From: Rhizobium sp. BK251
GTDB taxonomy: Bacteria; Pseudomonadota; Alphaproteobacteria; Rhizobiales; Rhizobiaceae
DNA length: 64,000 nucleotides
Direction: 5' to 3'
Assembly (NCBI RefSeq): GCF_004345245.1
Contig: NZ_SLUQ01000008.1
Span: forward strand, 434,001-498,000
Positions 14,790-23,635 of the stretch are shown here, in pieces. How positions within the stretch are numbered: position 1 is the first letter of the stretch; the number at the start of each line of letters is the position of its first letter. Position numbers and translations under genes: made by a program. Below the pieces are notes generated by a model. It made no database searches. It was not told the DNA's origin and worked only from the letters and a program-made list of their open reading frames with translations.

Positions 14790-17426
14790 CTACCACTGGA
14801 CACGCAATCCGATATTGCCGCCAAACGTCTGCGCCTTTTCGTCACCGACATTCGTGGAGAAGATGGCAGCGCCATAAAGACTGACGTTTGTGGATAGTTG
14901 TGCGCTCAACCCGGCACCGAAGGCGAGGACTGTGCTACCGCCGCTGACGCTCACCGACCTGAGATTGAAAGTCGTCGTGTCGGTGGCGGAGGACAACTGC
15001 CAGAGATTGGCATCCACGAACGGCTGCAGGACGGCGGTGCCGGCCTTCCATTTTCCCTCAAGCCGCGCGCCTATGCGCCCGGCGAATGCATTCTCCCCGT
15101 CATAGTCGATTGACGTGAAGGGATCGTTCGTATCGTCAAGATCGACCCTCTGCCAGACGCCCTGGATTTGCGGCTCGAGCGTCCAATTGTCGCTCAGGAC
15201 AATAGGGTAGCCGCCCTCCAGCGATGCCAAAGCGGCCGATCCGTCCATATCGGCGCCAATGCCCCTGTCGGAGATAGCATCCCCGCCGAGCCACGTGTAC
15301 ATGGCCACCGCATCAATGTACCAGCCTTGGGCGCCGGTATGGGTCCAATAGCCACCGATGCTGTCGCCGGACAGATCGAGATTGCCCGAATTCTGGTCGA
15401 GCCTTCCAAGGGTATTTCCGATGACGTCGCCACTTGCCTCGGTGTGGGCATAGAACAATCCGGCACGGTCCTGGCTGCCGTCATCGTGCTCCGTCCCGAG
15501 GACGTCGAGACCGAGTTGTAAGCCCCAGATCGACCCATCGAACTGCGGATCGAGTTCGTTGCTCAAGCCTGAAACCGTCGCATTCCAGTGCTCGTCATAA
15601 GACTTTCCGAAGACCCGCCCCCAGGCCGCAGAAAATTCGCCTTTGTTCGTCAGCAGAAACTGATCGCCCTGCCGCTCATGGAAGGTCCCGAGCGTGGCCA
15701 GGCCCATCTGGCGCGCAACGGCGGGGGCGATCGTATAGGCGGGGATCTCGGGACGGATGCTCGCTGGTCCGGCGGGCGGCGGCGATGAGGGCGACGTTGG
15801 GGATGGCGGCGGTTCGGTGATCGGCGGTTCCGTGGGCGGGGTTTCGGTTGGCGGTGGTTCGGTCGGCGGCGCGTTGGAACGGAGGAACCAGTCGTTCTCG
15901 GATCCCGACGATACGCCGCCCTGATAGAGCGAATATTCGAAGACGCCCGCCCCAACGGGACGACCGAGCGTGAATGCGTTTGCGCTCGTCGTCGCTCCGT
16001 TCGCAGCGTCGATGACCATGATGCCATCAGCGGCCGTCAAGTCTCCTGGACCATTGATATTGTCGACGAAGATTGACGTGGTTCCCGAACCGCTCGCGCC
16101 AGCGCCACTGATGACCAGTTGGTCGGATGGCGCTCCATCGCTTGCGAGGACGGTCTGCAGGTTGAGCCGCCCACCGAGACCGATATAGTTGCCATTGACA
16201 ACGAACCTGTCGTTCGTCGTCACCATGCTGTTGGTCAAGTCGATCAGGCCCGCATTGCTGACGGTCACCAGCTGCCCGGCGGTGAAGGGCGCAATGGCAT
16301 AATCCCTGTTTCCGGCAAACACCGTACTGGTTGCGTCCACAGACAGCGTTCCCGAACCGGTTCCCGAGTCACCCAGCCTTAGCGTGTTGTTCACGAACGT
16401 AAATGTGAGCTGCGAGCCGTTGGTCAGGGAAATCGCCTCCCAGTTTGTAAATCTGGAGACATCGTCGCCCAGAGCGGACGCATCGACGTTGGAGGTATTG
16501 TCCCAAACGAGTTCGTCGCTGCCCAATCCGCCGTCAACCGGCAGTCCCTGCGTCAGATTGGTGGATGTGAGGTTTTTCAGCAGTGCCCGGTCATTTCCCG
16601 CTCCAAGCGTAATGCTGGGCGTGACATTCCCGGCAGTCCAGTTGAAGGTGTCGTTGCCGGGGCCAAGGTCAACGCCGGTGCTTACGATGCCGCCCAGAAG
16701 ATCGAAGCGGTCGTCGCCGGCTCCCAAGGAAACCGAAACCGCAATGAGCCCGAAATTCGTCAGGAAATCGGTTGATGACCGGGAGGCAACGACGCCGTTC
16801 TGAATATTGGCGCCGCTATTGTTGACGATAGTGTTGACCCCGCCGCCGTCGAGAAAAATGCTGCCCGAGATGGTGCCGTTGTTGGTGAGATTGAATGTGC
16901 CGTTGTCCACGGCCCGGACGTTTGACGTGATCACGGAGTCATTGACGACGCCGAACGAGCCATTGGCAGTTCCGACCACGTTCGAATTGATTGCGCCGCT
17001 GTTGTTGACGGCACTGCTGCCCGGTCCAGTGATGTCGATGGGTGCATACACGTTGGCGCCGGGAAGCACGTTGACTGTCACGGATGAGCCGACGCTGATA
17101 AAACCAGGCGAGCCGCCTGTGCAACTGACGGTGCCCGGTCCGGACGGCAGGCAGTCAGCAAGCGCTCGGGCATCGCTCAAGGAAAGGAGTGCCAAAGACG
17201 CGACAGACTGAAGGAGCAGGCAGCGTGCTGCCGGGCCGATTCGTCGAACGCGACCGACGATGGCAGGGTTGGCCGGAGGATGCCTCAGGGATGCGGAAGA
17301 TCCGCGGATTCCAATCGCGCCGACGGCATCCCCACGACGGCAAGCATTGAGAACGCACAAAGCACGGTCAACTGGCAACGCGTCTACCATGAGATCATCC
17401 CGCACAAAGCTCACAGGCATGATCAA
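14790..17426 (-). CDS. Autotransporter (type Va) outer-membrane protein
   Basis: An 878-residue surface protein. After a long N-terminal extension comes a signal peptide (CLLLQSVASLALLSLSDARA, cut near residue 90), so the true start may lie downstream of 17426, for example the ATG at 17390. The passenger (about 90-520) is a beta-helix-like repeat domain with many short strands such as NNSGAINSNVVG, LGAGDDRFDLLGG and LGPGNDTFNW, rich in Asn, Gly, Ser, Thr. A proline-threonine-glutamate linker of repeated TEPPP units follows (about 525-565). The last 270 residues are the beta-barrel, ending in the expected aromatic NIGLRVQW. It may act in adhesion; no protease or lipase motif was seen. Confidence 0.88.
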   Translation of the reverse strand: MIMPVSFVRDDLMVDALPVDRALCVLNACRRGDAVGAIGIRGSSASLRHPPANPAIVGRVRRIGPAARCLLLQSVASLALLSLSDARALADCLPSGPGTVSCTGGSPGFISVGSSVTVNVLPGANVYAPIDITGPGSSAVNNSGAINSNVVGTANGSFGVVNDSVITSNVRAVDNGTFNLTNNGTISGSIFLDGGGVNTIVNNSGANIQNGVVASRSSTDFLTNFGLIAVSVSLGAGDDRFDLLGGIVSTGVDLGPGNDTFNWTAGNVTPSITLGAGNDRALLKNLTSTNLTQGLPVDGGLGSDELVWDNTSNVDASALGDDVSRFTNWEAISLTNGSQLTFTFVNNTLRLGDSGTGSGTLSVDATSTVFAGNRDYAIAPFTAGQLVTVSNAGLIDLTNSMVTTNDRFVVNGNYIGLGGRLNLQTVLASDGAPSDQLVISGAGASGSGTTSIFVDNINGPGDLTAADGIMVIDAANGATTSANAFTLGRPVGAGVFEYSLYQGGVSSGSENDWFLRSNAPPTEPPPTETPPTEPPITEPPPSPTSPSSPPPAGPASIRPEIPAYTIAPAVARQMGLATLGTFHERQGDQFLLTNKGEFSAAWGRVFGKSYDEHWNATVSGLSNELDPQFDGSIWGLQLGLDVLGTEHDDGSQDRAGLFYAHTEASGDVIGNTLGRLDQNSGNLDLSGDSIGGYWTHTGAQGWYIDAVAMYTWLGGDAISDRGIGADMDGSAALASLEGGYPIVLSDNWTLEPQIQGVWQRVDLDDTNDPFTSIDYDGENAFAGRIGARLEGKWKAGTAVLQPFVDANLWQLSSATDTTTFNLRSVSVSGGSTVLAFGAGLSAQLSTNVSLYGAAIFSTNVGDEKAQTFGGNIGLRVQW

Positions 17427-17624
17427 GCTGGTTTGAATATTAGAATGTTGTCAATCTTGCGCGATCGGCGCGGGACGCGGTTCTCTGGCGGGTGTGTCCC
17501 TGGCGCAACGCGGGATTTGCGGATGCAGTGTCGAGAGGCCGCGCTTTCGCTCAAGGGAGTTTGGGAGGCAAATGCCTCGGGCCATTCCGGCACCGGCAGA
17601 AAGTCGCGAAGGCCGGGCTTGCCG

Positions 17625-19298
17625 TTACTTACCGTCCGCCACGAACGATGTCTTTCCGGATTTGCACTCGGCGAAGAGATCGAGGTTGTGATCGTAGACT
17701 GACGTGGTCACGTTCATCATGCTGAGCACGCTGTGGAACAGGTTGTCGTGCGAGCGAGGTTCGGCAGCCGTGGAGGCAAGGCAGGCCTTGTCCAGCCACA
17801 TCGAAGCGGCGAAGCCGGGATCGGTCCAGACCAGCAGCGGCACATGTGTCTGCACGGTGGGCGCAAGCACATAAGGCGTGCCGTGCAGATAGAGACCATT
17901 TTCGCCAAGCGATTCACCGTGATCCGACACGTAGATCATTCCTGTCGCAAGATGATCCGAACGTGCCTTGAGCTTGGTGATGATCGTCGCCAGGACATGG
18001 TCGGTGTAGAGGATCGAATTGTCGTAGGCATTGACGATCTCTTCGTCATGGCAATTGCCGAGCTCAGACGTTCGGCAATCCGGCGTGAAGCGCCTGAACT
18101 CGTCGGGGTAGCGTCTGTAGTAGGAAGGGCCGTGGCTGCCAAGCTGATGCAGAACAAGGACGCTGTCCTTGTTGATCCCATCGAGCCACTTGTCGAGCTT
18201 GTCCAAGAACAGCCCGTCCTGGCACTCGCCCTCGGCGCAGAAACGCGGATCGGTCGAGTTCGCCATGTCCACGTACCGCACACGATCGGCTATGCCCTTG
18301 CTCCCTGTATTGTTGTCCCACCATTCCACATCGATGCCGGCGTGAGCCAGCACGTCAAGCAGCGTTTCGTTTTCGCGCGCCTTGCTATGTGTGTAGCCGC
18401 GGCGGGTAAGGTTGGAGAACATGCATGGGAGCGAGGTGCCGGTGGCGGTGCCGCAGCTCGTGGCATTCGGAAAATAGACGATATCCTGGCTGGCAAGCTC
18501 GGGGTTCGTGACCCGCTTGTAGCCGCCAAGAGAAAAATTCGCCGCACGGGCCGTTTCGCCGGCGACGATGATTGCGACACGCGGCTTGTGCGTCCCGCCG
18601 ACCGGCGACGCTACCTTCGCGTCCTCGCCGAGCGGCTGCACGACGATGTTGGCCTCGGCGCTCGCCTGCAGGAAATATTTGGTCGTTTCGATGATAGGCG
18701 TAACGGGATTGAGGGTCCTGACCACGTCCCTGTGCTGACGGATGGTCGCGACAACAATCCTGGAATAGGTATATCCCGTTGCTCCAAATACCCCAAGGCA
18801 GCACACAAAGAGGACGGTATTGTACAGAAGCTTCTGCAAAATCGGTTTGTGTACGATCCTGACCCACAGGATCAGCAGCACCGGAACGAGCCCGTACAAC
18901 AGCATATGCAGCACAAAGCCCCTGGTGATCAGGTGTCCTGCCTCGGCCGGGGTCGTCTCGACGGCGTTGCGGATCATGTCGCGGTCGATATACACCCCGA
19001 ACGTATCGGTGAACCAGGACGCGACCGCCGCTGACAGAATGAAGAAGATGAATGCAGGCTTGGTGAGATACTTCGCGGAAAAGAGCAGCATCAGCGCGAC
19101 GAACAGCGTGAAAATCGCCGCGTACAGCGCAAACACCATGACCGGATAGGCGCCGAGGTAGTTATGGACCTTGGACCAGAAAGTGGCGTTGAGGATCAGG
19201 ACGAGATAAAGAGCGACTAAGGCGCTAAGCGTCTCGCTGCCAATGCGAGGACGAAAGGTCCATTCTCTGCTTATCGGTGCGTCTAGTTGCAATTTCAC
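17625..19298 (-). CDS. eptA: Lipid A phosphoethanolamine transferase (EptA/Mcr-like)
   Basis: An inner-membrane enzyme with its catalytic domain in the periplasm, moving phosphoethanolamine from phosphatidylethanolamine to lipid A and so reducing surface charge. The 557-residue protein has about five membrane helices in residues 25-175 and a sulfatase-fold domain after 235. Visible catalytic parts are VAGETAR (Glu near 248), the nucleophile region TSCGTATGTSLPCMFS (Thr near 284) and VSDHGESLGENGLYLHGTPY with metal-binding Asp and His near 465. Six or more cysteines in the domain fit the disulfides of this family. In rhizobia the acceptor could also be another membrane sugar. Stands alone on the minus strand. 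Confidence 0.88.
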   Translation of the reverse strand: MKLQLDAPISREWTFRPRIGSETLSALVALYLVLILNATFWSKVHNYLGAYPVMVFALYAAIFTLFVALMLLFSAKYLTKPAFIFFILSAAVASWFTDTFGVYIDRDMIRNAVETTPAEAGHLITRGFVLHMLLYGLVPVLLILWVRIVHKPILQKLLYNTVLFVCCLGVFGATGYTYSRIVVATIRQHRDVVRTLNPVTPIIETTKYFLQASAEANIVVQPLGEDAKVASPVGGTHKPRVAIIVAGETARAANFSLGGYKRVTNPELASQDIVYFPNATSCGTATGTSLPCMFSNLTRRGYTHSKARENETLLDVLAHAGIDVEWWDNNTGSKGIADRVRYVDMANSTDPRFCAEGECQDGLFLDKLDKWLDGINKDSVLVLHQLGSHGPSYYRRYPDEFRRFTPDCRTSELGNCHDEEIVNAYDNSILYTDHVLATIITKLKARSDHLATGMIYVSDHGESLGENGLYLHGTPYVLAPTVQTHVPLLVWTDPGFAASMWLDKACLASTAAEPRSHDNLFHSVLSMMNVTTSVYDHNLDLFAECKSGKTSFVADGK

Positions 19299-19613
19299 CC
19301 ACGGCGTTCGTTTTCAGCTTAAAGTCGGGTGGCCTTGTATGTGCCGACTCAGGGCAAGGTCAAGTTTACTATTATTTGCAGATCCACCGAAGCTCCTATC
19401 GAAGCGCTGCTGAAACGCCGATATGGGGCCGGAACACGCGATTTTTCGTCGATATCGATTACCTGAGTACTTTCTTATCAGCGCATTTTCGCATGTTTGC
19501 GGGATTTCCGCCTGAATGCGAAATCACCTGTCGCCTATGCGCGCAGTACGGCCGCATTGAGGCAACCGGGCCCACCGGTCGCCTCCTGCGGGCATCCTTT
19601 TCGTGGTTCTGCC
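19299..19613. other. Intergenic region between eptA and the aldo/keto reductase
   Basis: Both flanking genes are on the minus strand, so the left half (19299-19480, AT-rich around 19360-19480) should hold the eptA promoter. No terminator with a clear T run and no small gene were seen. Confidence 0.4.
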
Positions 19614-20654
19614 TCAGCGGACAGCTTGCGCCGGCCAGTCGACGAGATCGGCCCTGGCACCGGCAAGCGTATTGCGGCTGCCGGAAACGACGTCGTATGG
19701 GAAGCCGAGGGGGATCGCACTGGCCTCGTCGAGGCGGGCGACCTGCTCGTCGGTCAGTTTGAACTCGAGTGCGGCGAGGTTGTCCACGAGCTGTTCGCGC
19801 GTGCGCGGCCCGATGATGGGGAGTGTGCCCTTGTGCAGCACCCAGGCGATCGCGATCCGGCCGGCAGGGATGTCCGTTTCCGCCGCGATTTCGAGGAGCG
19901 TGTCGAGAGTTCGCGTCTTGCGCTCGTCGCTCTCTGCGTGGATGACGGCGCCGAGGCCCTGGGCGCGCCCGGTCTCGCCCTTGCGATACTTTCCGGTGAG
20001 GAGCCCACCGCCGAGTGGGGACCAGGAGACCGTTCCAAGGCCGAATGCGTCCGCCATCGGCAGGAGATCGCGCTCGGGCGTGCGCTCGACGAGACTATAT
20101 TCGATCTGCAGCGCAGAGACGGGTGACCAGCCGCGAATGTCGGCCAGGGTTGCGGCAGTCGCGACGCGCCAGGCCGGGAAGTCCGAGAACCCGGCATAGA
20201 GGATCTTGCCCGACCGGACGAGATCATCGAGCCCGCGGACGATTTCGTCGACCGGGGTGACGGCATCGGGCATGTGAACCCAGAGAAGATCGATCCGGTC
20301 TGTTGCAAGGCGTTTCAGGCTTGCCTCGACCGACTGGATCATCGCCTTGCGGCTGTTGCCGGTACGCTGCAGGCCGGCCGAGTAGCTGTCGCCGAGGGAA
20401 AACTTCGTGGCCAACACGATGTCGTCGCGGTCGCTGGCGACGAACTCGCCAACCATCGTCTCGGACTGGCCGAACTGATACTGGTCGGCCGTGTCGATGA
20501 AGTTGCCGCCGGCATTGCGATAGAGATCGAAGATCGTCTTCGCCTGCTCACGCTCGGCGCCGTAGCCCCAACCCGTGCCGAAATTGCCGGCACCGAGTGC
20601 CAGCGTGGAAACACGAAGGCCGGTGCGGCCGAAGATCCTGTAACGCATGCCCAT
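19614..20654 (-). CDS. Aldo/keto reductase
   Basis: A 346-residue NADPH-dependent oxidoreductase with the (beta/alpha)8 fold. The catalytic tetrad is visible: Asp 54 and Tyr 59 in FIDTADQYQFG, Lys 84 in LATKFS, and His 127 in LLWVHMPD. The C-terminal phosphate-binding segment is PIIGPRTREQLVDNLAALEF. It belongs to the group around YhdN/AKR11-12 with no known substrate here. Two ATGs (20654, 20648) are possible; AAAGGA lies nine bases before the first. It is divergent from the TetR gene at 20768 with two identical palindromes between, so it is very probably that regulator's target. Confidence 0.9.
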   Translation of the reverse strand: MGMRYRIFGRTGLRVSTLALGAGNFGTGWGYGAEREQAKTIFDLYRNAGGNFIDTADQYQFGQSETMVGEFVASDRDDIVLATKFSLGDSYSAGLQRTGNSRKAMIQSVEASLKRLATDRIDLLWVHMPDAVTPVDEIVRGLDDLVRSGKILYAGFSDFPAWRVATAATLADIRGWSPVSALQIEYSLVERTPERDLLPMADAFGLGTVSWSPLGGGLLTGKYRKGETGRAQGLGAVIHAESDERKTRTLDTLLEIAAETDIPAGRIAIAWVLHKGTLPIIGPRTREQLVDNLAALEFKLTDEQVARLDEASAIPLGFPYDVVSGSRNTLAGARADLVDWPAQAVR

Positions 20655-20689
20655 GATTCATAGTCCTTTGTTGCCCATGAGAAATTTAA

Positions 20690-20703
20690 ATGACGATCGT
20701 CAT
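20690..20703. promoter_or_regulatory. TetR operator, copy 1
   Basis: The 14-bp perfect palindrome ATGACGATCGTCAT, preceded by TTTAA, lies 36 bases before the aldo/keto reductase start and 64 bases before the TetR start. Its twin is at 20717. Both in the only divergent promoter region between regulator and reductase. Confidence 0.85.
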
Positions 20704-20716
20704 CTGTTGCAATTAA

Positions 20717-20730
20717 ATGACGATCGTCAT
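20717..20730. promoter_or_regulatory. TetR operator, copy 2
   Basis: Exact second copy of ATGACGATCGTCAT, preceded by ATTAA, 27 bp centre to centre from copy 1 and 37 bases before the tetR start. TATATTTT directly beyond it could be part of the tetR promoter, so binding would block transcription both ways. Confidence 0.85.
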
Positions 20731-20767
20731 ATATTTTGTCAAGTGCTATTTTGATTAGGAAGTTCTC

Positions 20768-21334
20768 ATGCGCCCAACACGCGACCAGGCAAGGGAAAAC
20801 CGGCAGCGCATCCTGCATGCGGCTTCGCGGCTCTTTCGCGAGCAGGGCATCCACGCGGTTGGCGTCGATGCGGTGATGAAGGGTGCCGGGCTGACCCACG
20901 GAGGGTTCTACGGTCACTTCAAGTCGAAGGCGGACCTGACCGCCGAGGCGGTGAGCCACGCCATGCACGAAGCCCTTCAAGCGGAGCCGCAATATGGTTC
21001 GGTGAAGGACTTTGCGGCGGCCTATCTCTCCAAGAAGGGACGCGACGATGCCGCGGACGGCTGCGCCGTGGCGGCGCTCGGCGCGGAGATCGCACGGCTT
21101 CCCGAAGGACAACGCGGAACGATTTCCGACTATGTGCAAGAGCGTATCGCGCGGATGGAGGCCCTGCAGGAGCGGCAGGGGGAAAAGCCTGATCGGGCGA
21201 GAGCGATCGCCGAGCTGTCGAGTCTCGTCGGCGCGCTGGTCATGGCGCGGGCGGTCGACAACAAGGAACTCTCCGACGAGATCCTTGAGAAGACCGTGGA
21301 ATTCCTCGGCGGTGGTGGAGCTGCGGCGAAATGA
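20768..21334 (+). CDS. TetR-family repressor
   Basis: A 188-residue DNA-binding protein. The N-terminal helix-turn-helix runs through residues about 10-55 (QRILHAASRLFREQGIHAVG, VDAVMKGAGLTHGGFYGHFK), the classic TetR pattern ending in FYGHFKSKADL. The C-terminal ligand domain contains DGCAVAALGAEIARLPEGQR, found in a group of TetR proteins (TetR_C_33-like) often next to reductases and sensing reactive or electrophilic small molecules. It is divergent from the aldo/keto reductase and almost certainly binds the two palindromes between them, repressing both genes. Confidence 0.93.
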   Translation: MRPTRDQARENRQRILHAASRLFREQGIHAVGVDAVMKGAGLTHGGFYGHFKSKADLTAEAVSHAMHEALQAEPQYGSVKDFAAAYLSKKGRDDAADGCAVAALGAEIARLPEGQRGTISDYVQERIARMEALQERQGEKPDRARAIAELSSLVGALVMARAVDNKELSDEILEKTVEFLGGGGAAAK

Positions 21335-21472
21335 ACGAAATGCCCCCGGGGCGAAGTTTGCCTTTCGGCACCTTCACAGATAGTTGCCGGCAGGCGACCG
21401 CTGTATGGTGAAGAAGGGCAGGTAGGCCTGAGTCGGGCTTGCCGCAGGCCGTACGGCGTGGAGGCGCTGCGA

Positions 21473-21643
21473 ATGGGACGCACGAAGCGACGCGTCAACA
21501 AGACATCCTGGTGGAGGAACTTCCTGCGGACCTGGCAGGAGGCGGGGGAGGCGAAAGCGGACGGCAAGCCGGACAGACCGCGGCCTACGGATACGCCGCC
21601 GGCAAACCCGCCTACGACGAATGGCCGTGCCCGGGCGGAGTAG
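21473..21643 (+). CDS. Small basic hypothetical protein (56 aa)
   Basis: Starts at the ATG 21473 with GGAGGC upstream and reads MGRTKRRVNKTSWWRNFLRT, followed by a proline-, threonine- and asparagine-rich tail. The N-terminal half is basic with a WW pair and could be an amphipathic helix. An overlapping frame (21439-21684) looks like a shadow. No family recognised; existence is plausible from codon use and ribosome site only. Confidence 0.4.
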   Translation: MGRTKRRVNKTSWWRNFLRTWQEAGEAKADGKPDRPRPTDTPPANPPTTNGRARAE

Positions 21644-21721
21644 CCCATTTTGGCGTCTACTGCTTTTCCCTCAGTCCATGTTAGCATTTTACTAGGAATG
21701 CAGGCTGGGGAGCCAATTCTT

Positions 21722-21916
21722 ATGGAACAGAAGATCGAGAGAAATCGACAGATCGTCGAGATGCGAAGCCGTGGGATGACGTTTGCCGCAATCGGCAAGG
21801 CATTCGATATCAGCCAATACAGGGTCAAGGCGATTTGCGACGATTACGCTTATCGCCAAATGAGTGAGACAACGCGAAACGTGTTGTCCCTGTGGGGCTA
21901 TCAGGTCCAGGCATAG
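21722..21916 (+). CDS. Small helix-turn-helix protein (64 aa)
   Basis: The ATG at 21722 begins MEQKIERNRQIVEMRSRGMT, then FAAIGKAFDISQYRVKAICD. This is a compact helix-turn-helix of the sigma-70 region 4/recombinase type, in which MTFAAIGKAFDISQYRV is the turn and recognition helix. The protein stops shortly after. An earlier in-frame ATG at 21650 has no supporting sequence. Such single-domain proteins occur scattered in rhizobial genomes; the target is unknown. Confidence 0.6.
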   Translation: MEQKIERNRQIVEMRSRGMTFAAIGKAFDISQYRVKAICDDYAYRQMSETTRNVLSLWGYQVQA

Positions 21917-21919
21917 GAT

Positions 21920-22825
21920 CGGATTAGCCGCTGCAGGGCGCGAGTTGGCGGGGTCGGTGTCCGCGCATTCGGTTGCGCGGAATCGATCGGCCGCGATCAC
22001 CTCGATGTCGAGGGCAGAGCGTTGGTTGAGTTCGTTGCGTCCCGCTTACAGCGGTTGGGACGGCGTGAAAGCTGCAATCCTGGAATGAAATGGCCGGTTC
22101 GGTTGCGAACCAGCGCTGCCCGGCCATTTTCAGCCCAAGCAGCGGCAGATCCAAATCGCATATTTTCGTGAAAAGTGCCGGCCTTGACGAGGCCCGGCAA
22201 GATGGTGGAAACCGCTACACGCCGTTCTTCTCTTGCGCATGCAGCGGTTTCCTGGCCCCCTCAGCCCTGTGTAAGATTCAGCTTATTTTACCGTCTGGTC
22301 AACGGCTTGCATCCTACCTATTTCGACGTAGACGAATCAAATCAGGCGCTGTTTTGTTATTTTCGCTCATCAGACACGGCAGAAATGAGATTTCTGTCGC
22401 GCCGACAGACCCTAAAATGCCAGGGGCGAAAAAAATCTTTCCTGCATCAAAGATTGCATCACTCTGTAAGAGTCGGTGAGCGCGCGACCCATGCGTGCAT
22501 TGACGGCCGTCGCCGCTATTTTTCAATGTTCTAATGTAATGCTGTCTACCATTGGTAGAATTAAACGACGGCACGTTCGGATGCCGGGCGCGACGGTGAC
22601 TTTCAAGCGTCATGCGGGCGCGATACATTGCCTTGCGCAGCGGTGAGCGCGGCGCACGTCGCGGGCTTGGCGGCACGGCCGGGATTTGCCGTTACATTTG
22701 CATCAGTTTTAGTACGACTTGTAAAACTACTGCTAACAGACATGGTTAATTTTTTAACCATTGGCTCATTATCAGAGGACGGAGAGCGGCTGGCACTGGG
22801 TTGGGCCGCGACCTGGGAGGAGCGT
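21920..22825. other. 900-bp region without a confident gene
   Basis: Only short, unconvincing frames. It holds a terminator-like hairpin at 22090-22130 and AT-rich stretches at 22260-22400 and 22500-22570. The latter contains CTACCATTGGTAG, a short palindrome at 22543-22555. A promoter for the small gene at 22826 is likely near 22700-22770, where TTGTAAAAC and TTTTTTAACC occur. Confidence 0.4.
22090..22130 (+). terminator. Terminator-like hairpin
   Basis: ATGGCCGG at 22090-22097 pairs with CCGGCCAT at 22120-22127, with an inner GGTTC/GAACC hairpin, followed by TTT. It lies 170 bases after the small helix-turn-helix gene and could end its transcript or that of a small RNA. Confidence 0.5.
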
Positions 22826-23023
22826 ATGCTGTTCAAGATTTTCACCGCCAAGCGCGCCGAGGCTGTTGAAGATGAGGCGACCGGCACCTTCGCCGATGGC
22901 GCTTTCCACTTTCCCGCGACGGATGTCGCGAGCCTCCGCCGCAAGGAGGGGGAGCGTTCGGCCCATGAGCGTGACTACGGGGCCAACCGCACGGTTTCGG
23001 AAATTCCACCGGGCTTTGCTTGA
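22826..23023 (+). CDS. Small hypothetical protein (65 aa)
   Basis: The ATG at 22826 follows GGGAGGAG at ideal distance, and the frame reads MLFKIFTAKRAEAVEDEATG, continues with GAFHFPATDVASLRRKEGER and ends in NRTVSEIPPGFA. Third-position GC is high, as in local genes. It is cytoplasmic by appearance and matches no family I know. The longer frame from 22628 has no ribosome site and an AT-rich, non-coding upstream part. Confidence 0.55.
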   Translation: MLFKIFTAKRAEAVEDEATGTFADGAFHFPATDVASLRRKEGERSAHERDYGANRTVSEIPPGFA

Positions 23024-23066
23024 GCCATCGGCCAATGGGGGTTGCCGACGCAACTCCGCTTGATGC

Positions 23067-23531
23067 CTAGTCGGGTCGCAGCGGCGGCCCGAGAAACTCC
23101 ACGTTCCAGCGCCCGCCAAAGAGGTTGAGCGCCGCGCGATCTGGAATGCCATCCTTCATGATATCGCCCAGTCCGGTGAAGAAGGCTTCCGCGTCGAGGC
23201 CTGGCATGATCATCACGAGCTGCTGCCCGGGGGCGTCCGTGACGTTGACGAAGCCATGCGCCGCTCCGCCGGGCACGCATACCAGGTCTCCCGTCTCGGC
23301 GTAGAAGCGCGCCCCGTCGACCTCGAACAGGTAACGGCCCGCCAGTACCCGGAAAACCTCCGTTTCGGGATGACGATGAAGCGGCGGCCCGAAGCCCGGA
23401 GCGTTGGTCGTTTCGATGATCGTCAATGCGCTGTCCGAAGCGGCGGGCGGCAGGCGGACACGCAGATCGAGCCCGATGGCAGGAATCCGGATGCCGTCTT
23501 CATCCTTCGAATGCCAGGAGGTGAATGCCAT
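23067..23531 (-). CDS. Cupin-domain protein
   Basis: A 154-residue single-domain cupin. Motif 1 is GPPLHRHPETEVFRVLAGRY (His, His, Glu as metal ligands) and motif 2 is GDLVCVPGGAAHGFVNV with the third His. This arrangement belongs to the small cupin_2 proteins that include quercetin dioxygenase-like enzymes and sugar-binding regulators. The ATG at 23531 (MAFTSWHSKDEDGIR) has GGGAGA just upstream, whereas the frame's far ATG at 23609 adds an arginine-rich, unlikely N-terminus. Substrate unknown. Confidence 0.82.
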   Translation of the reverse strand: MAFTSWHSKDEDGIRIPAIGLDLRVRLPPAASDSALTIIETTNAPGFGPPLHRHPETEVFRVLAGRYLFEVDGARFYAETGDLVCVPGGAAHGFVNVTDAPGQQLVMIMPGLDAEAFFTGLGDIMKDGIPDRAALNLFGGRWNVEFLGPPLRPD

Positions 23532-23635
23532 GCAGATCTCCCAAGCCTTGCGCGATGCCCACTTGCACCGGCGACGAAGATGATGGGCATATCCGGCCTT
23601 TTCCGGCAAGCCTCATCTGGGCGGCCGCGAACGCA

